64,000 nt of DNA, taken from NCBI RefSeq assembly GCF_003987355.1, contig NZ_PIPR01000001.1:1426001-1490000 (forward strand), in the 5' to 3' direction. The translations under genes were made by a program, and so were the position numbers. Shown here piece by piece: positions 1 through 8,497 of the stretch. How positions within the stretch are numbered: the stretch's first letter is position 1; every line of letters begins with the position of its first letter. The notes under the pieces were generated by a model, which saw only the letters and a program-made list of their open reading frames with translations, had not been told where the DNA came from and searched no databases. Source of the stretch: Pseudidiomarina aestuarii. GTDB lineage: Bacteria; Pseudomonadota; Gammaproteobacteria; Enterobacterales; Alteromonadaceae.

Positions 1-568
1 TCACGTGTAATGCGAAGAAACGGTTTAACGTTGCGCCCGAGATAACGTAATCACCACGAATCCACAGCGTTAAGTCGTCACCGATAATCGGAATAGCACC
101 GAACAGTGAAATGATCACCTGGGCTCCCCAGTACGACATTTGTCCCCATGGCAGCAAGTAACCCATAAAGGCTTCAGCCATCAGCACCAAGAAGATCAAC
201 ATGCCGAATACCCACAGCAATTCGCGTGGCTTCTGATAGGAACCGTACATCATGCCGCGGAACATGTGCAGATAAACTACGACAAAGAATGCCGAGGCAC
301 CGGTGGAATGCATGTAGCGCAATAGCCAACCGTAATCAATGTCACGCATGATGTATTCAACTGACGCGAACGCACCTTCCGCAGAAGGAACATAGTTCAT
401 GGTCAGCCAAATACCGGTCAGGATTTGGTTTACCAATACCAACATGGCGAGTACGCCAAACAGGTACCAGAAGTTAAAGTTTTTCGGCGCAGGATACTGA
501 GCAAGGTGGATATTCCACGTTTTCGACAGTGGGATGCGCTCATCAAACCAAGCAATTAGTTTACTCAT
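1..568 (-). CDS. petB: Cytochrome b of the bc1 complex, 5' part (cut by left edge)
   Basis: Cytochrome b is the haem-bearing membrane subunit of ubiquinol:cytochrome c oxidoreductase. The reading frame runs leftward off the window from an ATG at 568, so only the first ~189 codons are present. The N-terminus reads [19 protein letters not shown], followed by a first membrane helix. Family landmarks are visible: LRYMHSTGASAFF and VVYLHMFRG, whose histidines are haem ligands, and GYLLPWGQMSYWGA of the Qo-site region. The start codon overlaps the petA stop (TAATG), showing translational coupling with the Rieske gene. petC, expected next, would lie left of the window. Identity is certain; only the missing 3' part is unknown. 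Confidence 0.96.
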   Translation of the reverse strand, partial: MSKLIAWFDERIPLSKTWNIHLAQYPAPKNFNFWYLFGVLAMLVLVNQILTGIWLTMNYVPSAEGAFASVEYIMRDIDYGWLLRYMHSTGASAFFVVVYLHMFRGMMYGSYQKPRELLWVFGMLIFLVLMAEAFMGYLLPWGQMSYWGAQVIISLFGAIPIIGDDLTLWIRGDYVISGATLNRFFALHV

Positions 569-1158
569 TATGCTTGCTCCCCATCTTCACCAATGAGAAC
601 GACGTTGTCATTCACATAATAATGTGGGGGTACGACCAAGTTGTATGGTGCAGGTACACCCGAGAATACGCGTCCTGCGATGTCAAATTTAGAACCATGA
701 CATGGGCAGAAGAAACCTGCTTCAATGCCTTCTACCTGTTCACCGAAGTCGGTTTCGAGGTACTGTGGAGAGCACCCTAAGTGGGTACAAATACCAACCG
801 CGATGAAAAACTCATCTTTGCGCGATCGATAGAGATTGCTCGCATATTCAGGTTGTTGTGGTTCTTCTGAATTTGGATCGCGGAGTTGGTCCGCTAAGCC
901 TTCAAGGCTGGCTAACATTTCCGGAGTCCGACGGACGATCCAGACTGGCTGGCCTCGCCATTCGTTCCGAATCAATTGACCCGGTTCCATCTTTCCGATG
1001 TTCACTTCCACAGGGGCACCCGCGTTTTTCGCTTTTTCACTCGGGTTCCACGATGCAATGAAAGGAACAGCAACACCCACCGCGCCAGCTGCTCCCACGA
1101 CGGAAGTCGCGACAGTCAGAAAACGACGGCGGCCTTTATCTACAGGCGCATTGCTCAT
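568..1158 (-). CDS. petA: Ubiquinol-cytochrome c reductase iron-sulfur subunit (Rieske)
   Basis: Rieske protein passing electrons from ubiquinol to cytochrome c1 at the periplasmic face of the inner membrane. The cluster-binding boxes CTHLGC and CPCHGS are both present with their cysteines and histidines. The N-terminus carries a twin-arginine-like sequence ([10 protein letters not shown]) followed by a hydrophobic segment, as expected for a Tat-exported protein kept as an uncleaved anchor. I place the start at the ATG at 1158 ([13 protein letters not shown]), preceded by GGAG at good spacing. An upstream in-frame ATG at 1200 would add 14 residues and has no comparable ribosome-binding site. 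The gene is first in petA-petB and is coupled to petB by a TAATG overlap. Confidence 0.96.
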   Translation of the reverse strand: MSNAPVDKGRRRFLTVATSVVGAAGAVGVAVPFIASWNPSEKAKNAGAPVEVNIGKMEPGQLIRNEWRGQPVWIVRRTPEMLASLEGLADQLRDPNSEEPQQPEYASNLYRSRKDEFFIAVGICTHLGCSPQYLETDFGEQVEGIEAGFFCPCHGSKFDIAGRVFSGVPAPYNLVVPPHYYVNDNVVLIGEDGEQA

Positions 1159-1330
1159 CCACTTACTCTCCAGTTTGGACGCTTCATGGAACATAGCCAT
1201 GAAGTCAGTAATTAGCTGCTGCGTTGATTCGTACGTACAGCAAGTGCTTCAAATCTATATACGAACTATCGGCAAAAAAAAGCCTTCAGATGATAAAGAA
1301 ATGACCTGATTTTTACAAGGATAAAGACAA

Positions 1331-1359
1331 AAAACCCGACACGAAGGCCGGGTTTTTTT
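1331..1359 (-). terminator. Rho-independent terminator of rplM-rpsI
   Basis: A CCCG/CGGG stem extended by A/T pairs on both sides, with a 10-base loop, followed on the minus strand by a run of T. It starts about 27 bases after the rpsI stop codon and separates the ribosomal-protein operon from petA. The A/T tracts on both sides could make it work in either direction, but both neighbouring genes are on the minus strand. Confidence 0.8.
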
Positions 1360-1385
1360 GAACTGCGAAACAGTTTCGGCTGCGA

Positions 1386-1778
1386 TTAACGCTTCGAGAA
1401 CTGTGGACGCTTACGTGCTTTGTGCAAGCCGACTTTCTTACGCTCAACTTGACGTGCGTCACGAGTTACATAACCCGCACGACGTAAATCGCCACGTAAA
1501 GCTTCGTCATATTGCATCAACGCACGAGTAATACCGTGACGAACTGCACCAGCCTGACCGCTTGAACCACCACCGGCAACGGTGATGTACAAGTCAAACT
1601 TCTCAGTCATTTCCACCAACTCAAGTGGCTGGCGAACGACCATACGCGCAGTTTCGCGACCAAAGTATTCTTCTAAGGTGCGGTTGTTAATGCTGATGTT
1701 GCCGCTGCCCGGACGCAAGAAAACGCGTGCAGTAGAGCTTTTGCGACGACCAGTACCGTAGTATTGATTCTCTGCCAT
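1386..1778 (-). CDS. rpsI: 30S ribosomal protein S9
   Basis: Small-subunit ribosomal protein S9, 130 residues, the usual length. It opens with the conserved [15 protein letters not shown] and ends in the basic tail RKRPQFSKR that reaches the P-site tRNA. It follows rplM after 17 bases in the canonical L13-S9 operon and precedes a hairpin terminator. Nothing is unusual. Confidence 0.98.
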   Translation of the reverse strand: MAENQYYGTGRRKSSTARVFLRPGSGNISINNRTLEEYFGRETARMVVRQPLELVEMTEKFDLYITVAGGGSSGQAGAVRHGITRALMQYDEALRGDLRRAGYVTRDARQVERKKVGLHKARKRPQFSKR

Positions 1779-1795
1779 TTTCTTAATGCTCCGTA

Positions 1796-2224
1796 TTAAA
1801 TTTCAAGTTGTTTAGGTTGCTGAGCAACATGGTTATGCTCTGCACCTGCGTATACTTTCAGTTTACGGAACATGGCACGACCCAATGGACCACGGGGTAA
1901 CATACCTTTCACCGCTTTCTGAATAACCATTTCTGGTGCCTTAGCAATCAACTTCTCGAAGTTGATTTCTTTGATACCACCTGGGTAACCAGAGTGTGAG
2001 TAGTAGATTTTGTCCTGCGCCTTACGACCAGTAACAGCTACTTTCTCACAGTTGATGATGACAATGTAATCGCCAGTATCAACATGCGGAGTGTATTCAG
2101 GCTTATGCTTGCCGCGTAAACGACGGGCAACTTCAGTAGCCAAACGACCCAAAGTTTTACCTTCAGCGTCAATTACGTACCAGTCACGTTGAACAGTTTC
2201 TGGTTTTGCAACAAATGTACTCAT
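1796..2224 (-). CDS. rplM: 50S ribosomal protein L13
   Basis: Large-subunit ribosomal protein L13, 142 residues as in E. coli, with family signatures [14 protein letters not shown] and [14 protein letters not shown]. It is first of the rplM-rpsI operon, with a strong sigma-70 promoter about 130 bases upstream. In E. coli the operon is autoregulated by L13 acting on its own mRNA leader. The leader here is long enough for that and GC-rich, but I could not identify a specific fold. Confidence 0.98.
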   Translation of the reverse strand: MSTFVAKPETVQRDWYVIDAEGKTLGRLATEVARRLRGKHKPEYTPHVDTGDYIVIINCEKVAVTGRKAQDKIYYSHSGYPGGIKEINFEKLIAKAPEMVIQKAVKGMLPRGPLGRAMFRKLKVYAGAEHNHVAQQPKQLEI

Positions 2225-2353
2225 TGAAACATACTCTTTTTAAAGGTTCACGACAGTAGTCCCGGGCTTCCCCGCGAACCACAACAACCGCTGTGGTTAC
2301 TTTTTCAGTGCCACAATCTCGGTTAGTTGTACCTGTAACGTGGGCTGGCGCGG

Positions 2354-2381
2354 ATTATACGCGAACTAAAGCTAAAATCAA
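2354..2381 (-). promoter_or_regulatory. Sigma-70 promoter of rplM-rpsI
   Basis: On the minus strand, TTGATT (-35) and a perfect TATAAT (-10) are separated by 16 bases. About 130 bases of leader separate it from the rplM start. It is one of the best promoter matches in the window. Heptad-repeat element A begins about 11 bases upstream of the -35 box. Confidence 0.75.
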
Positions 2382-2391
2382 ATACAAAAGC

Positions 2392-2463
2392 GATACTAGC
2401 TACTGGTTACTAGCTAATGGCAACAGCACATCGCAAGGAACTCATTGCAAGTAGCCGTTAACG
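2392..2463. repeat. GYTAYTR heptad inverted-repeat element A (degenerate copy)
   Basis: The left arm holds four heptads in register: GATACTA, GCTACTG, GTTACTA and GCTAATG (2392-2419). The right arm holds two inverse heptads, AGTAGCC and GTTAACG (2450-2463). The core between them is about 30 bases and lacks the AGATCT centre seen in copies B and D. The element lies between the zapG stop codon and the rplM promoter. It is the most degraded of the six copies and would be doubtful without the others. Confidence 0.6.
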
Positions 2464-2466
2464 CAT

Positions 2467-2892
2467 TTAGTCCTTGGTGAACAGCTTTTGCTTTTTGTCG
2501 CTGTAGTCGCGTGGAGGTTCGCTAGCGTTTTCTTTCTCGCTACTACGGCTGCGATCACTGCGCGTGGTGTTGGCCATCCGAATTTGTCGAATGGTGTCTT
2601 CGGCGAAGAACGGCAAGCTCGGTTGCGTTTGTTCGCGCTGCAACAACTCACTGCTATTGGCTAAGTAGGCTTTCAGCTTCTCTTGCGTCTCTTCGAGTTG
2701 CTCTACTAAGGCGTTGGCGGTACTCAGATGTTCTGCAACTTCTTGCTGATACGCGGCAAATTGTTGCTTACTTTGCGTCACTTCTTCACTCAAGCGCGCT
2801 TCTTCTGAATGCTCATGCAGCCAGTAGCGGGCGACGAAAAAACCAATCACAGCACCCACGGCAACTAATAAAATGCCAATAATCCAGCTCAT
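2467..2892 (-). CDS. zapG: ZapG/YhcB family inner-membrane division protein (DUF1043)
   Basis: A 141-residue single-pass membrane protein: hydrophobic N-terminus MSWIIGILLVAVGAVIGFF, then a long Glu/Gln-rich coiled coil (about residues 30-95), then a charged, disordered tail ending KQKLFTKD. This is the YhcB (ZapG) layout; in E. coli the protein links cell elongation, division and envelope synthesis. I choose the ATG at 2892 because it has AAGGAG seven bases upstream and begins exactly at the membrane helix; longer in-frame versions lack support. It is divergent from zapE, 76 bases apart, as commonly seen in this class. Confidence 0.88.
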   Translation of the reverse strand: MSWIIGILLVAVGAVIGFFVARYWLHEHSEEARLSEEVTQSKQQFAAYQQEVAEHLSTANALVEQLEETQEKLKAYLANSSELLQREQTQPSLPFFAEDTIRQIRMANTTRSDRSRSSEKENASEPPRDYSDKKQKLFTKD

Positions 2893-2968
2893 AAACACTC
2901 CTTTACTGCGTCCTTCGCATGATAAACTCTTCCCTATAAGCATAATCCAGTTTGAGGTGGAAGTGGTA

Positions 2969-4078
2969 GTGACAAACGAAAGACTTAGCCCTATCGCCAA
3001 ATATGAGCGCGATTTAAGCAGTGGTGGTTTCACCCCAGACGCCGCGCAGCGAAAGGCTGTGGAGGCACTACAAAAGCTGTATGAGGCGCTAATTCAGTAT
3101 CGTGCAAAAGCAGACTGTGGCTTTTTCGGTCGTCTTTTTGGTTCATCGCCTCAACCACCTCAGGGCATTTACTTTTGGGGTGGTGTTGGACGTGGCAAGA
3201 CCTATTTAGTCGATACTTTTTTCGATGCCCTACCTTTTGAAGAAAAAATGCGCGTGCATTTTCACCGCTTTATGCAACGCGTGCATGCCGAACTGAAGCA
3301 ATTAAAAGGCCGCAGCGATCCACTGCCGATTATTGCGGATAAGCTGGCAGCAGAAACGCAAATCATCTGTTTTGACGAATTCTTTGTGCAAGACATCACC
3401 GATGCCATGCTACTCGGCACGTTGATGCAGGAACTATTCAAGCGCAATGTCGTTCTGGTCGCTACGTCAAACATTGTGCCTGACGAACTCTACAAGAATG
3501 GTTTGCAGCGCCAGCGCTTCCTGCCTGCTATTGCGTTAATCAAAGCCAATTGCGAAGTCATCAATGTCGACAGCGGCATTGACTACCGCTTGCGAACCCT
3601 CACCCGCGCCGAAATTTATCATTCGCCATTGGACGACGACGCGGATACCAATTTGAAGCGCTATTTCAGCGAGTTATCACCGGATCATTGCAGCCGCAAT
3701 ACCGACGGCACAGTGCACATCAACGGTCGTGACATTCCCGTGCGCCTCGAGTGCGATGATGTCGTGTTATTCGACTTTAAGGCTATTTGTGAAGGCCCGC
3801 GTTCCCAATACGACTACATCCAAATCGCCCACGAATATCACGCAGTTTTAATTAGTAATGTGCCGCAAATGGGCAGCAACAACGATGACGCCGCACGTCG
3901 TTTTCTCGCTCTCGTCGACGAGTTCTACGAACGCCGCGTCAAACTCATCCTCTCCGCCGCAGTGCCACTCGAGAACATCTACAGCGAAGGCAAGCTCAGC
4001 TTCGAATTCAAGCGCTGCATCAGCCGACTGCAAGAAATGCAGTCGCACGACTACCTGGCGCTGGCACACAAACCTTAG
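2969..4078 (+). CDS. zapE: Cell division ATPase ZapE (AFG1-like)
   Basis: AAA-type P-loop ATPase of the ZapE/AFG1 family, which acts at the Z ring under stress in E. coli. Walker A is GGVGRGKT (residues 71-78 from the chosen start) and Walker B is IICFDEFFVQD. The length of 369 residues matches the family. The start is taken as GTG at 2969, with GAGGTGG upstream. An ATG further upstream at 2873 would run back through the divergent zapG start and is unlikely. The TAG stop codon is the first triplet of heptad element B, so the repeat abuts the coding sequence. Confidence 0.92.
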   Translation: MTNERLSPIAKYERDLSSGGFTPDAAQRKAVEALQKLYEALIQYRAKADCGFFGRLFGSSPQPPQGIYFWGGVGRGKTYLVDTFFDALPFEEKMRVHFHRFMQRVHAELKQLKGRSDPLPIIADKLAAETQIICFDEFFVQDITDAMLLGTLMQELFKRNVVLVATSNIVPDELYKNGLQRQRFLPAIALIKANCEVINVDSGIDYRLRTLTRAEIYHSPLDDDADTNLKRYFSELSPDHCSRNTDGTVHINGRDIPVRLECDDVVLFDFKAICEGPRSQYDYIQIAHEYHAVLISNVPQMGSNNDDAARRFLALVDEFYERRVKLILSAAVPLENIYSEGKLSFEFKRCISRLQEMQSHDYLALAHKP

Positions 4079-4199
4079 CTATTGGCTATTGGCTATTGGT
4101 TACTGGTTACTGGTTACAAGAAAACAAAGATCTCCGCTTTTCAAGTAGCTAGTAACCATTAGCTAGTAGCTAGTAGCTAGTAGCTAGTAGCTAATAACG
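4077..4199. repeat. GYTAYTR heptad inverted-repeat element B (full copy)
   Basis: The left arm has three GCTATTG, two GTTACTG and one GTTACAA heptads (4078-4119). The core runs GAAAA ... AGATCT ... TTTTC (4120-4142). The right arm is eight inverse heptads (4144-4199), including AGTAGCT five times, AGTAACC and ATTAGCT, ending AATAACG. All units keep strict 7-base register. The arms are complementary in sense, so the element could form one hairpin of about 120 bases tipped by AGATCT. It starts inside the zapE stop codon. The right arm has five CTAG tetramers. Confidence 0.9.
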
Positions 4200-4233
4200 A
4201 AGCAGCTGTAACACCTTGAAACATGTCGGGGGT

Positions 4234-4260
4234 GAACTTATATCCTTGTTATCGGTCTTT
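4234..4260 (+). promoter_or_regulatory. Candidate sigma-E type promoter of degQ
   Basis: GAACTT is followed 16 bases later by TCTTT (in GGTCTTT), close to the RpoE pattern GAACTT-N16-TCTGA. It lies about 55 bases upstream of degQ. Periplasmic HtrA proteases are classic RpoE targets in enterobacteria, so the position makes sense. The -10 match is incomplete, so this is a hypothesis. Confidence 0.4.
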
Positions 4261-4315
4261 CTTTGCGTGATACACGTAACTTGAATTACACACATAAACT
4301 TGGAGTATGAACCCG

Positions 4316-5665
4316 ATGAAAGCAAAGTTTCTTGCTGTGCTCGCCGTGGTGGGTGTGTTCGCTGTCACTCCCGTTAGTGCGAATATTCCCTTCTTTAGTA
4401 GTGATAAAGATGAATTGCCAACACTGGCACCGATGCTGGAGGAAGTGACCCCTGCGGTGGTGAATATTTCAGTGAAAGGTAAACGTGAAGTCCGTCAGCG
4501 TATTCCAGAGATGTTCCGTTTTTTCTTTGGCCCAAATGGGCCGCGTGAGCAAGTGCAGGAACGTCCGTTCCAGGGCTTAGGTTCAGGAGTCATCATTGAC
4601 GCTGAAGAAGGTTATGTGGTGACGAATAACCACGTCATCGATAGTGCGACTGAAATTGTGGTGACAATGAAGGATGGTCGTCAGTTTGATGCCAAAGTGA
4701 TTGGCACAGACGAGCGTTCGGATGTGGCGTTACTGAAGATCCAAGATGGTAAAGACCTTACAGCTATTGAACTCGGCTCGTCAGCTGATTTGCGCGTTGG
4801 TGACTTCGTGGTGGCTATCGGCAACCCATTTGGTCTGGGGCAAACGGTTACTTCGGGTATTGTCTCAGCGCTGGGTCGCAGCGGCTTAGGGATTGAAGAA
4901 ATCGAAAACTTCATCCAAACCGATGCTGCTATCAACAGCGGTAACTCGGGCGGTGCTTTGGTGACCTTAGATGGTAAATTGGTCGGTATCAATACCGCTA
5001 TTTTAGGCCCAAATGGTGGCAACATCGGGATTGGTTTTGCGATTCCGTCAGACATGATGAACAACCTAGTTCAACAATTGATTGAGTTCGGTGAAGTTCG
5101 CCGTGGTGTATTGGGTGTGCGCGGTAATGACCTCACTCAAGAAATCTCCAAAGCGTTGGGTTTAGATGTCAGTCAAGGAGCGTTTGTTGCTGAAGTATTG
5201 CCCGATGGTGCAGCAGCAGAAGCAGGCCTGAAATCTGGTGACGTGATTGTTGGCGTCAACGGCGAGAAAATTCGTACTTTTGCCGACCTGTCAGCTCGCG
5301 TAAATACTATCGGTCCAGGTAAGGAAGTTAAAATCACTGTGCTACGCGATGGCGGCGAGCGTGAATATACGGTCACATTAAGTCCAGATGACACTGTCGT
5401 CGAAGCCGAAACTTTACATCCAGCACTGCAAGGTGTGACATTGGAAACTACCGATGGCGGTATTCTGATCAGTGATGTGGAAGAAGGCTCTATTGCGGCT
5501 CGCTACGGGTTGCGTGATGACGATGTGATCATTGGTGTGAATCGTCAACGCGTCACTACCGTCACTGAGTTGAAGCAAGTACTGGAAAATACCGAAGGCG
5601 TGATTGCATTAAATATCCGTCGCGGTAACTCATCACTATACTTGGTACTGCGCGGTACCGAATAG
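4316..5665 (+). CDS. degQ: Periplasmic serine endoprotease, DegQ/DegP family
   Basis: HtrA-family protease/chaperone for misfolded periplasmic proteins. It has a signal peptide ending in PVSA before NIPFF, a trypsin-like domain with the triad His (NNHVID), Asp (RSDVALLK) and Ser (GNSGGAL), at about residues 106, 136 and 211 from this start, and two C-terminal PDZ domains (about 255-345 and 360-450). Two PDZ domains and a cleavable signal distinguish it from DegS next door. An ATG at 4307 lies only one base after GGAG, so I prefer the in-frame ATG at 4316. The degQ-degS pair is the usual arrangement in gammaproteobacteria. Confidence 0.94.
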   Translation: MKAKFLAVLAVVGVFAVTPVSANIPFFSSDKDELPTLAPMLEEVTPAVVNISVKGKREVRQRIPEMFRFFFGPNGPREQVQERPFQGLGSGVIIDAEEGYVVTNNHVIDSATEIVVTMKDGRQFDAKVIGTDERSDVALLKIQDGKDLTAIELGSSADLRVGDFVVAIGNPFGLGQTVTSGIVSALGRSGLGIEEIENFIQTDAAINSGNSGGALVTLDGKLVGINTAILGPNGGNIGIGFAIPSDMMNNLVQQLIEFGEVRRGVLGVRGNDLTQEISKALGLDVSQGAFVAEVLPDGAAAEAGLKSGDVIVGVNGEKIRTFADLSARVNTIGPGKEVKITVLRDGGEREYTVTLSPDDTVVEAETLHPALQGVTLETTDGGILISDVEEGSIAARYGLRDDDVIIGVNRQRVTTVTELKQVLENTEGVIALNIRRGNSSLYLVLRGTE

Positions 5666-5694
5666 ACGAGAAAGCGAAACGTTCAGCGCACGTG

Positions 5695-5739
5695 CGAAGG
5701 CAGTGTGGTCGGAGGATTACCTCCACTATGCTGCCTTCG
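5695..5739 (+). terminator. Large stem-loop between degQ and degS
   Basis: A perfect 9-base outer stem (CGAAGGCAG / CTGCCTTCG) encloses an internal loop and a second stem, GGAGG-ATTA-CCTCC. It is followed by only a weak T-rich stretch (GTTACATTT). It may be a terminator or attenuator that partly uncouples degS from degQ, or an mRNA-stabilising structure. The hairpin itself is clear; its role is inferred. Confidence 0.55.
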
Positions 5740-5794
5740 TTACATTTCAGTGATATGCTGTGCGTATCTAACTTCTTGAAACTGTGGACACCAC

Positions 5795-6841
5795 ATGACA
5801 TCACGTGAATGGTTTTGGCTGGTTTTACGCTCAATAGGATTGGGCTTGGTCGTAGCCGTTATTGTCATTTGGGTGATGCCCTACCTGCAAAATCTCAAGC
5901 AACAATCACCTGCTACCGAAATGCCGATCTCGTTCTCCACGGCAGTGAATCGTGCTGCGCCGGCGGTGGTAAATATCTACAGTGTGGGCGAAACGCCTGG
6001 CTCTTATTACTCACGCCGCCCAAGCACCGTATATCGCCTTGGTTCTGGCGTAATTATGGATAATAGTGGGCACATCCTGACCGCTGCGCATGTAGTCGCA
6101 GACGTTGATGAAATTCAAGTTGCGCTGCAAGACGGCCGTCAATACAGCGGTCAAGTGATTGGTTCGGATCCAGTCACTGATCTAGCGGTGGTTCGCATCG
6201 AAGCGGATAATCTCCCCATCATTCCCCAACGCAGCGATATTCGTACCCGCGTTGGTGATGTGGTACTCGCCATCGGTAACCCGCTGAATTTGGGACAAAC
6301 AATTACCCAAGGTATTATCAGTGCGACTGGTGGGCGCATGGGCGTAATCAGTTCACATGCTGACCTGATTCAGATGGATGCGGTAATCAATGAAGGTGCT
6401 TCCGGTGGCGCACTGATCAACAGCCAAGGCTATCTGGTGGGCATTAATAATGCTCAGTTCCAAGACCTGACCGGTCAAGGAATCGACGGCATCTATTTTG
6501 CAGTGCCCTACTCATTAGCCAAACAAATTCTGGATACTCTGATTCGCGAAGGTGAAGTCATTCGCGGCTACTTTGGCGTGCGTATCGGTGAGATCCCTTA
6601 CGCCAACCCGTATCAACAACCGGGTATGTTCGTGACCGGCATTGATGCAGGTAGCCCTGCCGAAAAAGCAGGCCTGCAAATTGAAGACTACATCATTGAG
6701 ATGAATGGCCAACCAGTAAGGTCAGGCTCTGAAGGCATTGCGATAGTGGCGCAAACGCCACCGGGAACGGAGATCGAAGTACGCTTCTTCCGCGGCAATC
6801 GAGAACTAACCCGCACCGTCCTAATCGAAAAACTCCGCTAA
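5795..6841 (+). CDS. degS: Site-1 protease DegS (membrane-anchored HtrA)
   Basis: Membrane-anchored HtrA protease that senses misfolded outer-membrane proteins and cuts RseA to release sigma-E. The N-terminal anchor lies at residues 8-28, with no cleavage site. The protease domain has H99 (TAAHVV), D129 (TDLAVVR) and S203, and is followed by a single PDZ domain (about 250-345). At 348 residues it is typical of DegS and far shorter than DegQ. The serine motif reads GASGG rather than the usual GNSGG; the nucleophile itself is kept. It lies downstream of degQ and converges on murA across heptad element C. Confidence 0.93.
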   Translation: MTSREWFWLVLRSIGLGLVVAVIVIWVMPYLQNLKQQSPATEMPISFSTAVNRAAPAVVNIYSVGETPGSYYSRRPSTVYRLGSGVIMDNSGHILTAAHVVADVDEIQVALQDGRQYSGQVIGSDPVTDLAVVRIEADNLPIIPQRSDIRTRVGDVVLAIGNPLNLGQTITQGIISATGGRMGVISSHADLIQMDAVINEGASGGALINSQGYLVGINNAQFQDLTGQGIDGIYFAVPYSLAKQILDTLIREGEVIRGYFGVRIGEIPYANPYQQPGMFVTGIDAGSPAEKAGLQIEDYIIEMNGQPVRSGSEGIAIVAQTPPGTEIEVRFFRGNRELTRTVLIEKLR

Positions 6842-6851
6842 AAACAAATTC

Positions 6852-6931
6852 GCTACTGGCTATTTGTTACTGGCTACTCGAAAACAACAGAACAGCGCTT
6901 TTCTAGTAACTAGTATCTAATAGCTATTCGC
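6852..6931. repeat. GYTAYTR heptad inverted-repeat element C
   Basis: Left heptads GCTACTG, GCTATTT, GTTACTG and GCTACTC (6852-6879). The core starts GAAAAC and ends GCTTTTC. Inverse heptads AGTAACT, AGTATCT, AATAGCT and a partial ATTCGC follow (6905-6931). The core lacks the exact AGATCT centre but keeps the GAAAA/TTTTC arms. It fills the gap between the convergent degS and murA 3' ends, where no conventional terminator is visible. Confidence 0.85.
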
Positions 6932-6953
6932 TTTTCACGCCTTTCGTGCTTTT

Positions 6954-8219
<1,266 letters not shown>

Positions 8220-8227
8220 TCAGTTGC

Positions 8228-8485
8228 TTAGCTTAACAGTGCGAGCTTCTTCTCGCGCTGCCACTCTTGCGGAGTGTAGGTTTTGATCGTTACAGCATGC
8301 AAGCTGCCATCGGCAATAATTGCCTTGAGTGGCGCATACACCAATTGCTGCTTTTTCACGCGACTGAGGTCAGCAAAAATTTCGCCCACCGCAATAATGT
8401 TCGCGTGACTACCTTCAGCTTTTACAATGAGTTCGTCAAGTTGGAGCGCGTTCTCGAGTAACGCGCGAATATCTTCAGCAGTCAT
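8228..8485 (-). CDS. ibaG: BolA family protein IbaG
   Basis: Small BolA-fold protein of 85 residues. BolA proteins partner with monothiol glutaredoxins in iron-sulfur handling, and IbaG (YrbA) is the copy encoded beside murA in E. coli. The C-terminal segment GSLHAVTIKTYTPQEWQ contains the family's conserved histidine region. It sits between mlaB and murA with short gaps, so it is probably co-transcribed with both. Confidence 0.9.
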   Translation of the reverse strand: MTAEDIRALLENALQLDELIVKAEGSHANIIAVGEIFADLSRVKKQQLVYAPLKAIIADGSLHAVTIKTYTPQEWQREKKLALLS

Positions 8486-8497
8486 GAGATTGATTCT

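Noticed and set aside
2873-3033. Longer starts for zapE and zapG that overlap each other
   Set aside because: The extended N-termini are mirror translations of the same divergent gap; the shorter starts have ribosome-binding sites and match family lengths.
4077-4199. Heptad arrays as a CRISPR array
   Set aside because: Units are 7 bases with no unique spacers between them, the two arms are inverted relative to each other, and no cas gene is nearby.
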